A DNA stretch of 64,000 nt, taken from contig NZ_JBANDC010000007.1 in NCBI RefSeq assembly GCF_038896935.1, forward strand, positions 1 to 64,000. Direction: 5' to 3'. The first letter of the stretch is position 1, and each line of letters opens with the position of its first letter. Below are positions 8,037 to 16,170 of this stretch, one piece after another. Under the pieces are notes generated by a model that saw only the letters and a list, made by a program, of their open reading frames with translations, made no database searches and was not told the DNA's origin. The translations under genes were made by a program, and so were the position numbers. The stretch is from Collimonas rhizosphaerae. Lineage in GTDB: Bacteria > Pseudomonadota > Gammaproteobacteria > Burkholderiales > Burkholderiaceae_D.

Positions 8037-8828
8037 ATGAATGAACTGAATTTTGTCAGCGCCGGCGACGGCGCCCGCATCGCTTATCGCATCGACGGCG
8101 ACGCCGGCAAGCCGGTGCTGGTGCTGTCCAACTCCATCGGCACCACGCTGCGGATGTGGGACGCGCAGGTCGACGGCCTGTCCGCGCATTTCCGCGTTTT
8201 GCGCTATGACTTCCGCGGCCATGGGGGATCAAGCGTTCCGGCCGGCGCCTACTCGCTCGACCGGCTTGGCCGCGACGTGATCGAGCTGCTCGATGCGCTC
8301 GGCATTGAACGGGCGCACTTCCTCGGCCTGTCGCTGGGCGGCTTCGTCGGGCAATGGCTTGGCGTTCACGCTCCCGAGCGGATCGACCGCCTGGTCCTGA
8401 GCAACACCTCGTCCTATCTTGGACCGGCAAAGCAGTTTGATGAACGGATTGCCGCCGTGCGGCAGGCGCCGGACATGGCGGAGACCGCCGAAATGTTCCT
8501 GGGTAACTGGTTTCCTGCACATATGCTTGCGGCGAAGGCCCCCGTCGTCGAGGGGTTTCGCACCATGCTGCAGGCGATAGACAGGCAAGGCCTGGCTGGC
8601 TTGTTCGCGGCAGTGCGCGATGCGGATCTCCGTCGCACAATTGTGCTGGTCTCGCGGCCGACGCTGGTGATCGCCGGCCAGTACGACACTGTGACTGCCG
8701 CCAGCCACAGTGAGCTGATCGCGGCTACGGTGCCCGGCGCAAAGCTGGTTGTCCTGCCGGCGGTTCACTTGTCGAACGTGGAATATCCCGCCGAGTTCAT
8801 GGAGGCGGTGCTCGGCTTTCTGCGCTGA
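8037..8828 (+). CDS. pcaD: Alpha/beta hydrolase, 3-oxoadipate enol-lactonase-like
   Basis: Alpha/beta hydrolase of 263 residues resembling PcaD, which hydrolyses 3-oxoadipate enol-lactone in the beta-ketoadipate pathway of aromatic catabolism. Seen: oxyanion region VLVLSNSIGTTLRMWD, strand YDFRGHGGSS, nucleophile elbow GLSLGG (Ser), acid Asp in GQYDTVT, and a late catalytic His in AVHLSNVE. The ATG at 8037 has AAGGAAGG nearby upstream; the 13-residue upstream extension lacks one. Other beta-ketoadipate genes are absent here, so the true substrate could be a different lactone or ester. The gene symbol is by resemblance. Control by the divergent LysR is likely. Confidence 0.72.
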   Translation: MNELNFVSAGDGARIAYRIDGDAGKPVLVLSNSIGTTLRMWDAQVDGLSAHFRVLRYDFRGHGGSSVPAGAYSLDRLGRDVIELLDALGIERAHFLGLSLGGFVGQWLGVHAPERIDRLVLSNTSSYLGPAKQFDERIAAVRQAPDMAETAEMFLGNWFPAHMLAAKAPVVEGFRTMLQAIDRQGLAGLFAAVRDADLRRTIVLVSRPTLVIAGQYDTVTAASHSELIAATVPGAKLVVLPAVHLSNVEYPAEFMEAVLGFLR

Positions 8829-8863
8829 ATTACTTCGATGGCGAGTACGATGACGTCGTGAAA

Positions 8864-10276
8864 CTACTCTGTCATCGAACGATGCAAATCCTGCAAGGCC
8901 GGCAGGATATTCCGGGGCTCATGCATGGATTTGCGTGCGGCGCCGACAGCTCGGCGCACGCTGCCCGGTGTCTCGCCCTTGTCGATCAGTGCGATCGCAG
9001 GGGCCTTGCACGCCATCAGTATGTCCACCCAGTCCGCAGGCTGCATCGGCTGGAAGCGTCGCGTCACGAAACGGCTTGCACGGAACGCCGGACGCATCTG
9101 TTCCACCCCTGCGACTGCGACAGCGAAGCCCTCGGAAGTGCGAATGGCAACCGCGGGATCTAGGGCGTCTGCAAGGGCCGCCAATGCATCTGCCAGGCGT
9201 CGCCGCAGTGCGGCGGTCGACCGTACCGGCAGTACGAACCAGGCAGCGGCGACGCCTATGATCGCGCCGATTATGATTTCCTCCAGGCGCGGCCACAGCA
9301 TGTGCGGCGCCGGCGAGCCTGCGAAGCCTTGCAACAGTGCCAGCGCGATGGTGACGAACAGCGCCCACCATGCGTAACCCAGCGGCCGCAGCCATACTCC
9401 AAGAAAGATCGCGACGAGGATCTGCACCGCGGTGATCTGGTCGTGGGATCCGCTTTGCATGCTGAGCGACAAGGCAATGATGGTGCCTGCCGCCGCTCCC
9501 AGTACGCGCAGCACACTCTTGTAGGCAACGTCCAGCCGGCCGCGATTGCCGCTGTTGACGATGAAGGCGGTGAGGACGATCCACGACCAGCGTTCGCTAA
9601 AGAAGACATAACCAATCACAAACGATGCTGCAAGCGCCGCGGCCATCTGGATTGCCATCCTGGTGGAAGCTGCCGGCCTTGACGAACTGGCACGTGCTGG
9701 TACCGGCAGCGGATATTCCGGCACCAGTGCTGATGCCAGAAAGCCAGCGCGGCGGGCGAGCGCGTGCAATGCGCCTACCCACAGCAGGGCGAGCAATGCG
9801 ACGATCACGGGCATCAATGCCGCCAAGGCAGGGGCCACCCGCGTTGCCGGGATATACGGCGTGCTGAGCAACGCGACGAAGGGCAGTGCGATGAGAGAGC
9901 CGGCGCGGCGCGCCATGGGGCTGAATCGACGCAACCAGATCGACAGAAACATGCCTGCAATAAAGACGAGTGCGCCGATCCATGGGGCGACCCGCAATAA
10001 CATGCCGACACCGACTGCGACGAGGCCGACAGCCGGGAGTACGATGGCTGCTTCGATCCTGCCGCGGCGGTCGCGATCCAGCTGGCTGCGCGAAAGTGAA
10101 ATGCAGAGCACCACCGCCAGCACCGCAGGACCCGGTTCCGGGTCAATCGCCAGTGCGCACAGCAAGGTGGCAATGGCGGCGAGCATGGTCGCTACGGCTT
10201 CCCGCAATGCACGGAAGACAGTCGCCGCATTAGGCATGCGTCGCGCCAAGGCTGGAAAGGTCACAGATCGATCCAA
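8864..10276 (-). CDS. FUSC-family inner-membrane transporter (aromatic acid/fusaric acid exporter type)
   Basis: Integral membrane protein of up to 470 residues. An N-terminal group of about six hydrophobic segments is followed by a second TM group (residues about 200-335) containing the FUSC-type block SERWSWIVLTAFIVNSGNRGRLDVAYKSVLRVLGAAAGT, then a soluble helical tail. The fold is that of p-hydroxybenzoate/fusaric-acid efflux pumps. The 10276 start is TTG without a clear ribosome site; ATG at 10237 is a reasonable alternative. No membrane-fusion partner is adjacent, so it may work alone. It converges on the hydrolase gene with about 35 bases between. Confidence 0.8.
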   Translation of the reverse strand: MDRSVTFPALARRMPNAATVFRALREAVATMLAAIATLLCALAIDPEPGPAVLAVVLCISLSRSQLDRDRRGRIEAAIVLPAVGLVAVGVGMLLRVAPWIGALVFIAGMFLSIWLRRFSPMARRAGSLIALPFVALLSTPYIPATRVAPALAALMPVIVALLALLWVGALHALARRAGFLASALVPEYPLPVPARASSSRPAASTRMAIQMAAALAASFVIGYVFFSERWSWIVLTAFIVNSGNRGRLDVAYKSVLRVLGAAAGTIIALSLSMQSGSHDQITAVQILVAIFLGVWLRPLGYAWWALFVTIALALLQGFAGSPAPHMLWPRLEEIIIGAIIGVAAAWFVLPVRSTAALRRRLADALAALADALDPAVAIRTSEGFAVAVAGVEQMRPAFRASRFVTRRFQPMQPADWVDILMACKAPAIALIDKGETPGSVRRAVGAARKSMHEPRNILPALQDLHRSMTE

Positions 10277-10288
10277 TAGGTTTTCATG

Positions 10289-10921
10289 TCAATTTTTCAG
10301 TTGAAGATTGGCAAACGCCTCGGCAATCCGCAGGGGAGCAGTGGGGCGGGCATACATTCTATCCAGATAAGTGCGCAGTCGCGGGTGTTCATTGATCAGA
10401 TGATATTCATTGGCCCAATCCATCAGGTACGCGGTCACGCAATCGGCTATGGTTATGGTGTCGCCAACGATGAACTGCCGTCCTGCCATGTGTTTATCCA
10501 ATATGGTCGCCATGGCAATGAATTCCTGGCTCGCGATGGGAATTTCTTCAGGAATCCGCTTGTCTTCCGGATATAACCAGGAATGGCGCGTGATGCGCCA
10601 CAACGGCTGTTCCAGTTCTGTCATGGCAAACATTACCCAGCGATACGCTTGGGCCAACTGCTCGCGGTCAGCAGGAAGCAGCCCTTTATCCGGGTATTTT
10701 TCAGCGAGGTAGATAACAATGGCGGCGGATTCGGTAAGTACCATATCGCCATCGACGAGCACAGGCACCTTGCCGGCGGGGTTGATGCGGAGGAACTCGG
10801 GATGACGATGTTCTCCAGCCAAGATGTTGACCGGTACAAATTCGAACTCGGCACCGAGTTCATTTAATGCCCACAGCGCGCGAATTGAGCGGGTGGCGGC
10901 AAATCCATAGAGTTTCATCAT
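10289..10921 (-). CDS. Glutathione S-transferase family protein
   Basis: Cytosolic GST of 210 residues. The N-terminal thioredoxin-like domain has the cis-proline glutathione site (GKVPVLVDGDMVLTESAAIVIYLAEKYP). The C-terminal helical domain includes the N-capping Asp motif VGDTITIADCVTAYLMDW. It would conjugate glutathione to electrophiles or act as a peroxidase or isomerase. AGGAAATATC precedes the ATG at 10921. It lies between the FUSC pump and an SDR on the same strand, but the gap to the SDR is about 160 bases, so co-transcription is uncertain. Confidence 0.85.
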   Translation of the reverse strand: MMKLYGFAATRSIRALWALNELGAEFEFVPVNILAGEHRHPEFLRINPAGKVPVLVDGDMVLTESAAIVIYLAEKYPDKGLLPADREQLAQAYRWVMFAMTELEQPLWRITRHSWLYPEDKRIPEEIPIASQEFIAMATILDKHMAGRQFIVGDTITIADCVTAYLMDWANEYHLINEHPRLRTYLDRMYARPTAPLRIAEAFANLQLKN

Positions 10922-11082
10922 GATATTTCCTTTCAGGTTTAGGTTGGTTGCTAATGACTAGTCGAATGGCGAAGCGCAGGATCGACAGCCGGAGGTTGAA
11001 GATTGCGCATCGAATTGACTCTCCAGACTGGCTTGTTAGCGACCTTTTCCTGAAAAACTCCATGGAGCCTGATGGATGGAAA

Positions 11083-11874
11083 TTAATGAAGTCCCATATT
11101 CCTGCTTGCCATTCCAGCGATTTTGGTGACCAGCGAGCGCGGCAGGAACCGGGGCAGCAATGTTCCCACTCGCACACTCAGGCGAGTGGGGTAGGCGACG
11201 CTTTTACCTTGATCGAATGCTGCAAGCGACTTTTGCACTACCGACTCTGAACTATCCATGTCTTTCGCAGACAGCTTGGTTGTGGTTCCGGCGAAAAAAT
11301 TGGTGGCTGTCGGGCCCGGGCACACCGCCATCACATGCACACCGGCTGCGGCCAGTTCATAGTTCAGCGCTTCGCTGAAATGGAGCACGAAGGCCTTGGT
11401 CGCGGCGTAGGTAGCCATCGCAGGGAGCGGCTGGAAACTGGCGTTGGAGGCAAGATTGATGATGCCTCCCTTGCCGCGGCTTTTCATGCCTTTGCCTAAC
11501 AGATAGCTGAGGGAAACGAGCGTCTGTACGTTCACCTGTATGCTGCCTTGTTCCTGTTTCAGTTCGTGCGACAGAAAATTGCCGCTTAATCCCAAGCCGG
11601 CGTTATTGACCAGCAGATCCACCTGGATGCCGCGCCGTCCAAGTTCAGCGGAAATCCAATTCGCAGACTCCGGATCCGCGAGGTCGGCACTGAGTGCAGT
11701 ACATTGAATCCCGTACTTGGCCGACAAGCGCTGCGCCAGGTTTTCCAACGCATCTAGCGAGCGCGCAACCAATACCAGGTTCATGCCGCGCGCGGCAAGA
11801 TGCTCCGCGAAGACTTCGCCAATTCCTTTGGACGCACCGGTGACCAACGCGGTCGATCCTTGATAGTTAAACAT
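11083..11874 (-). CDS. Short-chain dehydrogenase/reductase (SDR)
   Basis: Classical SDR of 263 residues. Seen: cofactor motif TGASKGIGE near residue 11, structural NNAGLG near residue 88, active-site Ser in INLASNAS, and YAATK (Tyr/Lys) near residue 156. The C-terminus resembles membrane-associated DltE/retinol-type SDRs (LLPRFLPRSLVTKIAGM). The start at 11874 is chosen because GAGGA is seven bases upstream; the ATG six bases earlier is too close to it. Divergent from a broken ArsR gene, so it may have lost its local repressor. Substrate unknown. Confidence 0.85.
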   Translation of the reverse strand: MFNYQGSTALVTGASKGIGEVFAEHLAARGMNLVLVARSLDALENLAQRLSAKYGIQCTALSADLADPESANWISAELGRRGIQVDLLVNNAGLGLSGNFLSHELKQEQGSIQVNVQTLVSLSYLLGKGMKSRGKGGIINLASNASFQPLPAMATYAATKAFVLHFSEALNYELAAAGVHVMAVCPGPTATNFFAGTTTKLSAKDMDSSESVVQKSLAAFDQGKSVAYPTRLSVRVGTLLPRFLPRSLVTKIAGMASRNMGLH

Positions 11875-11898
11875 TTTCATTTCCTCTTTAAAAGCTGG

Positions 11899-11977
11899 AT
11901 AGATTATCTGCGCAGTTTGCTCATCCGATAATTGGCGTAGCTTTTGAATTATTTTCAAATTATTTTGGATAATCTAT
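11899..11977. promoter_or_regulatory. Inverted repeat in SDR/ArsR divergent promoter region
   Basis: ATAGATTATC (11899-11908) and GATAATCTAT (11968-11977) are perfect 10-base inverted copies. Between them the sequence AATTATTTT occurs twice in tandem. This arrangement fits binding sites for the ArsR-type regulator whose remnant begins at 12000. Function is inferred. Confidence 0.4.
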
Positions 11978-11999
11978 GGACAACTTTTGGAGCATTGTC

Positions 12000-12232
12000 G
12001 TGAAAGATGACGTCGCAACATCAAATCCCAACGTAGATAGGCATTGCAGCGGCCGGAAATCGCGGCCGCGCTGTATCAGGCGGTATCACGTAGAAGCCGC
12101 AGGCTGGGGGAGTTAGATGGCGGACGGCCGAAGTCGACTGTCTCGCATCATTTCAAAGTGTTGCGCGAAGCAAAATCGGTCTTGACTGAAACGACCGGCA
12201 GCAAATGGATTCTGGGGACGCTTACGTTGGAT
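12000..12232 (+). pseudogene. ArsR-family regulator remnant
   Basis: The GTG at 12000 opens a frame reading VKDDVATSNPNVDR, a start typical of ArsR/SmtB repressors, and then loses sense. In another frame from about 12044 the text continues with PKSTVSHHFKVLREA, the ArsR recognition helix, then TETTGSKWILGTLTLD, the wing. About 20 residues expected between these pieces (the PTRVRIL-type helix) are missing or scrambled. So the gene has at least one frameshift or deletion and is also cut short at its 3' end. It is divergent from the SDR it presumably once controlled. Confidence 0.6.
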
Positions 12233-12240
12233 AGGATATG

Positions 12241-12813
12241 CTATATGCCAACCCCAAAGGTACTGAAGTACCAGAATGCCGATGTAAGCCACAACCCCAG
12301 GAGAATGGAGAACAGCGCACTTCCGGCAAGTGGCAGCGCCCAGCCTCGAAAGCCGTTTGAGCGGACAATGAGAACCTTTGCGAGAACGGTCCCGTAGAGC
12401 AACGACCCCAGCAATGAGTGAATGTAGGCACGGGCATCATATGTCCCGAAACCGAGCAGGAAGATGCAGTGGTAGGCCACTGGCAGTGTCAGCAGGATGG
12501 CTGCGCGCCCCGACCAGCGATGCACCACATGGTAAAAGCGCCCCTTCGGCGGGAAGCGCAGCACTTCATAGATGCGCGACGCCGTCAGCAACTGGCCCAA
12601 TGCCAGTAGCAACGCAACCGTAATCAGCCACGCCTTCATATGCAGGGTATCGCTGAAGAAGAGGTGAAAAAAAGGAGTTTCGTAGGGCTGCCTGACGGTC
12701 TTGCTTGCCGCAAAACCGACGGTGATTGCGACGAATGCGACGAGTACCAGAGGGAGCACAAGGAACGCTCGACCGAGAACGGTCCGCCTGCCGGGACAGG
12801 GATTATCGCTCAT
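12241..12813 (-). CDS. Membrane protein, DUF6529/cytochrome b561-like
   Basis: Polytopic membrane protein of about 190 residues with five hydrophobic segments. Histidines sit in or near membrane segments (FFHLFFSDTLHMKAW, FYHVVHRWSGRAAILL, AYHCIFLLGFG, YIHSLLGSLLYG), a pattern that could ligate haem as in b561-type proteins. I associate it with DUF6529. It is the last gene of the ECF-controlled operon containing cytochrome c, cupredoxin and CDGSH proteins, so a membrane electron-transfer role is plausible but not shown. An in-frame start at 12828 is also possible. Confidence 0.6.
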   Translation of the reverse strand: MSDNPCPGRRTVLGRAFLVLPLVLVAFVAITVGFAASKTVRQPYETPFFHLFFSDTLHMKAWLITVALLLALGQLLTASRIYEVLRFPPKGRFYHVVHRWSGRAAILLTLPVAYHCIFLLGFGTYDARAYIHSLLGSLLYGTVLAKVLIVRSNGFRGWALPLAGSALFSILLGLWLTSAFWYFSTFGVGI

Positions 12814-12877
12814 TGATCTATTAAACATGACCTGCCCCTCATCTTGCGCCAGCGAGCGCCGCGATCAATTTGCCGGC

Positions 12878-13576
12878 TCAGTTCTTGTCGCTGAACCTGA
12901 TCGACACATGCGTACCGTCGCAGAAAGGCTTGTTCTGCGACGCACCGCAGCGGCACAAGGTCACGCGATTGCGTACTTCGTATTCGAAACCGTCGCTCCC
13001 GACCAGCTGCACCCCACCACGCAACCATAGCGGCCCTGAGCACTCCTTGGCGGGGTCCTCGACCAGGCAGATGGATGGCGCATACATCGGCTCGATGGGT
13101 TTGCCGGTCTGGTTGTCCCAAGCCACCAGCCGCCCCGAAGGGCAGTCGCAGGCCTGTCTTGCGAAATGTTTACTCGCCGGAGGGTTGTCCGTTGCGCTGA
13201 CGAGATCCCACACCCCTCCATGTGGATCGCAAAAGCGCGCGAACGCGCACAAGCTCTCGACGTCCGTCAATGACATCGTCGGGCCTCGTATTACCTTGGC
13301 CTGATCGAGATACGGCTGGCGGCTCGCGGTTTCGGTTCCGTCAAATCCGGTTTTTGTATGCGAGCCGTCGCAAAATGGCTTGTTCGCGCTGCGGCCGCAG
13401 CGGCACAGCGCGTATCGTCCCTGAGGCGGATATTCCTGTTTCCGCTCCCACTTTACCGATTCGCCATCTTCGTTTGCGCCGATGATCTCCTTGCTCAGAG
13501 GTACATCGCCCGAGACGATATACGGGCCGTTCTTCGAAATCTGGACTTTCGCGCCTGCGGGTTTCTGCTGGTTCAT
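12878..13576 (-). CDS. Double CDGSH iron-sulfur protein
   Basis: Protein of 232 residues with two CDGSH-type [2Fe-2S] motifs: CRCGRSANKPFCDGSH near residue 58 and CRCGASQNKPFCDGTH near residue 209. Each has the C-x-C-x(8,9)-C-x3-H ligands of the mitoNEET family. The middle part (residues about 75-185, with CDCPSGRLVAWD and GPLWLRGGV) matches the Fer4/divergent-domain arrangement seen in long bacterial CDGSH proteins. No signal peptide is visible, so it is probably cytoplasmic and redox-active. It lies 19 bases after the cupredoxin gene in the ECF operon. Confidence 0.88.
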   Translation of the reverse strand: MNQQKPAGAKVQISKNGPYIVSGDVPLSKEIIGANEDGESVKWERKQEYPPQGRYALCRCGRSANKPFCDGSHTKTGFDGTETASRQPYLDQAKVIRGPTMSLTDVESLCAFARFCDPHGGVWDLVSATDNPPASKHFARQACDCPSGRLVAWDNQTGKPIEPMYAPSICLVEDPAKECSGPLWLRGGVQLVGSDGFEYEVRNRVTLCRCGASQNKPFCDGTHVSIRFSDKN

Positions 13577-13595
13577 CTGAGGCCTCCGAAACGTA

Positions 13596-13979
13596 TCAGC
13601 CTGTTACGGTTATTTTTCCACTCATTTCCTCATGGCCGCTGCCACAGAAATTGTCACATAAAAAATCGTATTCGCCGGCCTTGTCAGGTGTCAGCCTGAC
13701 CTGGGTGACCTTGCCTGGCGGCAGGTCGGCGCGGATATTCATGTCTGGTATCTTAAATCCATGCACGAAATCCACTGAAGTGAACTCCAGCACTACCGGC
13801 TCGCCCGTTTTCAGGACAATTTCGTTCGGTGTATAGACGAATTTTTTGGCCTGAATTTTTATGACCCTTTCTTTTGCAACCTTCTTTGTCTGCCCCTGGG
13901 CGTTGATGACCGCCCCCGATAGAAGCGCCCCGATACCATAGACGGCGCGTAAACATATCTGCCTTCTTGAGCGATCCAT
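13596..13979 (-). CDS. Exported CuA-like cupredoxin
   Basis: Periplasmic copper protein of 127 residues. An N-terminal signal (RRQICLRAVYGIGALLSGAVINAQG) has a twin arginine but no full Tat consensus. The body is a cupredoxin barrel with His in DFVHGFKIPD and CDNFCGSGHEEM at the end. The spacing C-x3-C-x3-H-x2-M is the complete ligand set of the binuclear CuA site of cytochrome oxidase subunit II and N2O reductase. There are no COX2 transmembrane helices, so it is a soluble CuA-type domain. It is three bases from the upstream phosphoesterase gene, probably translationally linked. It may exchange electrons with the cytochrome c two genes upstream. Confidence 0.85.
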   Translation of the reverse strand: MDRSRRQICLRAVYGIGALLSGAVINAQGQTKKVAKERVIKIQAKKFVYTPNEIVLKTGEPVVLEFTSVDFVHGFKIPDMNIRADLPPGKVTQVRLTPDKAGEYDFLCDNFCGSGHEEMSGKITVTG

Positions 13980-13982
13980 GGC

Positions 13983-14888
13983 TTACGTCCTTGTCACAGG
14001 AAACTCAGTGATCTTGTAATCGCTATCCTTGCGTTCAGCTTCTACCTCGCGAAAACCGAGTCCGTTATTCGGCGCAGCGGCATCCCACGGCAAGGGGGTG
14101 CGCTTGTCTTGCGAGCCTGGCGCCGGCAATGGGAAAATGAGCGACTTGGCCGCGTGGTGCGCGATCTGCCCCGTCATGTGGTGATTTTCCTGGTGAATGT
14201 GGCCATAGAACACCGTTACATTGCTGTATGGCGTCAATAACCCAATCGCTTTGTCGCCATCGCGGGTGGCCCAATCCCATTTGGGTACCAGGTCGAACAG
14301 GGGACGATGCGTGAAGACAACAATTCGCGCATCTTTTGCTTGTTTGGCTAGATCGTTTTTAAGCCAATCCAGTTGGGCATCGCCAATACTTGCGCCGGGA
14401 TCGGACACGTTATCCAAAGCGATGAAATGCACCCCCTTATGATCAAACACGTAGTTAGTCGGGCCAAAGTTTTCCTTGAATGCCGCGCCGTTATCGAGCG
14501 AAGCGTCATGCTCTCCCGGGATAAAACGCACGGTTTTCACTTTCAATCCGGCGGCAATCTCTTTGAACTCGGCCATACGTTTCCGGCGTTCCTTCGGATC
14601 ATCCGTGGTGTGGGTCAGGTCCCCGGTAAAGATGATAAAGTCCGGTTGCACTTCAAGTGCATTGACAGTCGCAACCGTCTTCTTGAATGTGTTGAGCGCA
14701 TCCGGATTGGCCGCGCCGCTATACCCCCAATGAATGTCGGACAACTGAACGAAGTAGAAATCGTCGTAAGCGGATGCCGCCGCCTTCTTGTCGGTAGTTG
14801 CAGCTTGCGTCTGGCCATATAGCCCGGAAATAAATACCGCACCGCCGCCGACAGCGGTCAGTTTCATAAAGCTTCTGCGATCAATCAT
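13983..14888 (-). CDS. Tat-exported calcineurin-like metallophosphoesterase
   Basis: Protein of 301 residues with an N-terminal Tat signal (DRRSFMKLTAVGGGAVFISGLYG). The metallophosphoesterase motif series is complete: SDIHWG (D-x-H), TGDLTH (GD), PGEHD (GEHD in place of the usual GNHD), FTHRPLF and YGHIHQEN (GHxH). It therefore probably binds a two-metal centre in the periplasm and cleaves a phosphoester or related bond; the substrate is unknown. Tat export fits metal loading in the cytoplasm. It is part of the cytochrome c-cupredoxin-CDGSH operon. Confidence 0.88.
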   Translation of the reverse strand: MIDRRSFMKLTAVGGGAVFISGLYGQTQAATTDKKAAASAYDDFYFVQLSDIHWGYSGAANPDALNTFKKTVATVNALEVQPDFIIFTGDLTHTTDDPKERRKRMAEFKEIAAGLKVKTVRFIPGEHDASLDNGAAFKENFGPTNYVFDHKGVHFIALDNVSDPGASIGDAQLDWLKNDLAKQAKDARIVVFTHRPLFDLVPKWDWATRDGDKAIGLLTPYSNVTVFYGHIHQENHHMTGQIAHHAAKSLIFPLPAPGSQDKRTPLPWDAAAPNNGLGFREVEAERKDSDYKITEFPVTRT

Positions 14889-14968
14889 GATTTTTCTCCT
14901 TTAAATGGTTGGAATAGCTGTAGGGCAGACCGTTGCAGGACATTTTGCGCAACAGGTCGGTCGCGTGG

Positions 14969-15358
14969 TCAGGGCTTCTCTTCTCGTCCCGCCTCTTTCT
15001 TCAAATAGGCGATCAAGTCGGCGCGGTCTTTTGCGTCAGGCACCATGAAGCCCATTTTTTGCCCCGGAATCAGTTTCTCGGGATTGGTCAGCCATTTATC
15101 CAGCGTTTTGTCGGTCCAGACAATGCTGGATGCCTTCACGGCTGGTGAGTAGAGGTAATCAGCGCGACTGCCAGCCTTCCTGCCAAACAGCCCCTTGTGC
15201 GCCGGCCCCACGCCGTTGTAGTCAATCGAGTGACAGGACATGCACATGCTTTGGTAGAGCTGCTGGCCGCGCATCGTATCGTCGGCAGCGGCAGCGGCGC
15301 CGCTGAAGCCCATCAGCATGGCCAAGCCCAGGCCAAGGAATAAGTGATCTTGTTTCAT
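14969..15358 (-). CDS. Periplasmic class I cytochrome c
   Basis: Small cytochrome c of 129 residues. A signal peptide (LFLGLGLAMLMGFSGAAAAA) is followed by the haem-binding motif CMSCH near residue 41. The methionine ligand lies in GQKMGFMV, and the closing helix is DLIAYLKKEAG. Overall it resembles mitochondrial-type c. It is the first gene after the ECF-type promoter at 15424-15453, with a leader of about 60 bases, and begins the redox operon running to 12241. Confidence 0.9.
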   Translation of the reverse strand: MKQDHLFLGLGLAMLMGFSGAAAAADDTMRGQQLYQSMCMSCHSIDYNGVGPAHKGLFGRKAGSRADYLYSPAVKASSIVWTDKTLDKWLTNPEKLIPGQKMGFMVPDAKDRADLIAYLKKEAGREEKP

Positions 15359-15423
15359 GTGGAAATCCTTTTGATTTGCAAGTTTGCTGGTGCCCGATCA
15401 ATGTCATCCATTCCTGTAAACGG

Positions 15424-15453
15424 TATAACTTGGAACGAGAGGAAAATATTCCC
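15424..15453 (-). promoter_or_regulatory. ECF-type promoter for the cytochrome c operon
   Basis: On the minus strand GGGAAT (15453-15448), exactly 18 bases, then GTTATA (15429-15424). The same elements with identical spacing occur at four other places in this 3-kb neighbourhood. Predicted transcription starts near 15417, about 60 bases before the cytochrome c start codon. Use by the sigma factor at 16170-16799 is inferred. Confidence 0.65.
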
Positions 15454-15465
15454 GTAAATCGCGAT

Positions 15466-16170
15466 TTATTCTTTTAACGGGTTTTCTTCATGGTCTTCCT
15501 CTGCCAGTACCGCTTGCTCGAACGCATGCAGATGGCTGGATTGGGCATCGGTGATGGCCCAGTAAGCCATGCCGTTGCGCTGCCAGTGAGCTATCGCATA
15601 ACCATCCGAGGCCCGTGCCGCGGGAACCGGCGTACCGCCGGCATCGGGAAATACGTACAGGTCGATGGGGTGCTTTTGGTAGCGATAGATCAGTACCGCG
15701 ACGGTGCGGTGACCCACGTAGTCGATTCGTCCGCCGACGAGCGGAAAACCTTGCGCGGCGAGATCGACGACCGGCGGCGTATAGTCGAGTCTGCCGTTGA
15801 ACCATGGCTTGACGGTGTGCTGATCGGTCGACACGACGTCGACCGGGTGCTGCGACAACAGCGAGCGCACGTGGCTCGACACAATCTCCTGGGCGATTGA
15901 GCCGGTTGGCGCCGGCCGCTGGATCAAGGCGGCTGCGCTCAGTGCCAGCGCACAGACCGCGATCCCCGCAACGCTGCCGTTAAGCCATGCCCGCACGCCA
16001 TCCGTAGTGAAGCCGCCCCATGCGAAGACGGTCCGGCGGGAGGACTCGCGCGGTAATTCGCGCGGCAACTCGGCGAGCACACGCGCACGCAGGTGGGGTG
16101 GGGCGCGATGATAGAGTGAGCCGTCACGCAGCACACTGCCAAGCGAGCTTAATGTTTCTTTCTTGTCCAT
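15466..16170 (-). CDS. Anti-sigma factor (membrane-anchored, no zinc motif)
   Basis: Protein of 234 residues overlapping the ECF sigma gene in the TAATG arrangement typical of sigma/anti-sigma pairs. It has an N-terminal cytoplasmic segment of about 70 residues, one TM helix (VAGIAVCALALSAAALI) and a periplasmic domain (about residues 90-234). The zinc-binding HxxxCxxC motif of ZAS anti-sigma factors is absent, so release is unlikely to rest on thiol oxidation. A periplasmic signal sensed by the C-terminal domain is more probable. Its start overlaps the sigma stop by one base. Confidence 0.8.
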   Translation of the reverse strand: MDKKETLSSLGSVLRDGSLYHRAPPHLRARVLAELPRELPRESSRRTVFAWGGFTTDGVRAWLNGSVAGIAVCALALSAAALIQRPAPTGSIAQEIVSSHVRSLLSQHPVDVVSTDQHTVKPWFNGRLDYTPPVVDLAAQGFPLVGGRIDYVGHRTVAVLIYRYQKHPIDLYVFPDAGGTPVPAARASDGYAIAHWQRNGMAYWAITDAQSSHLHAFEQAVLAEEDHEENPLKE

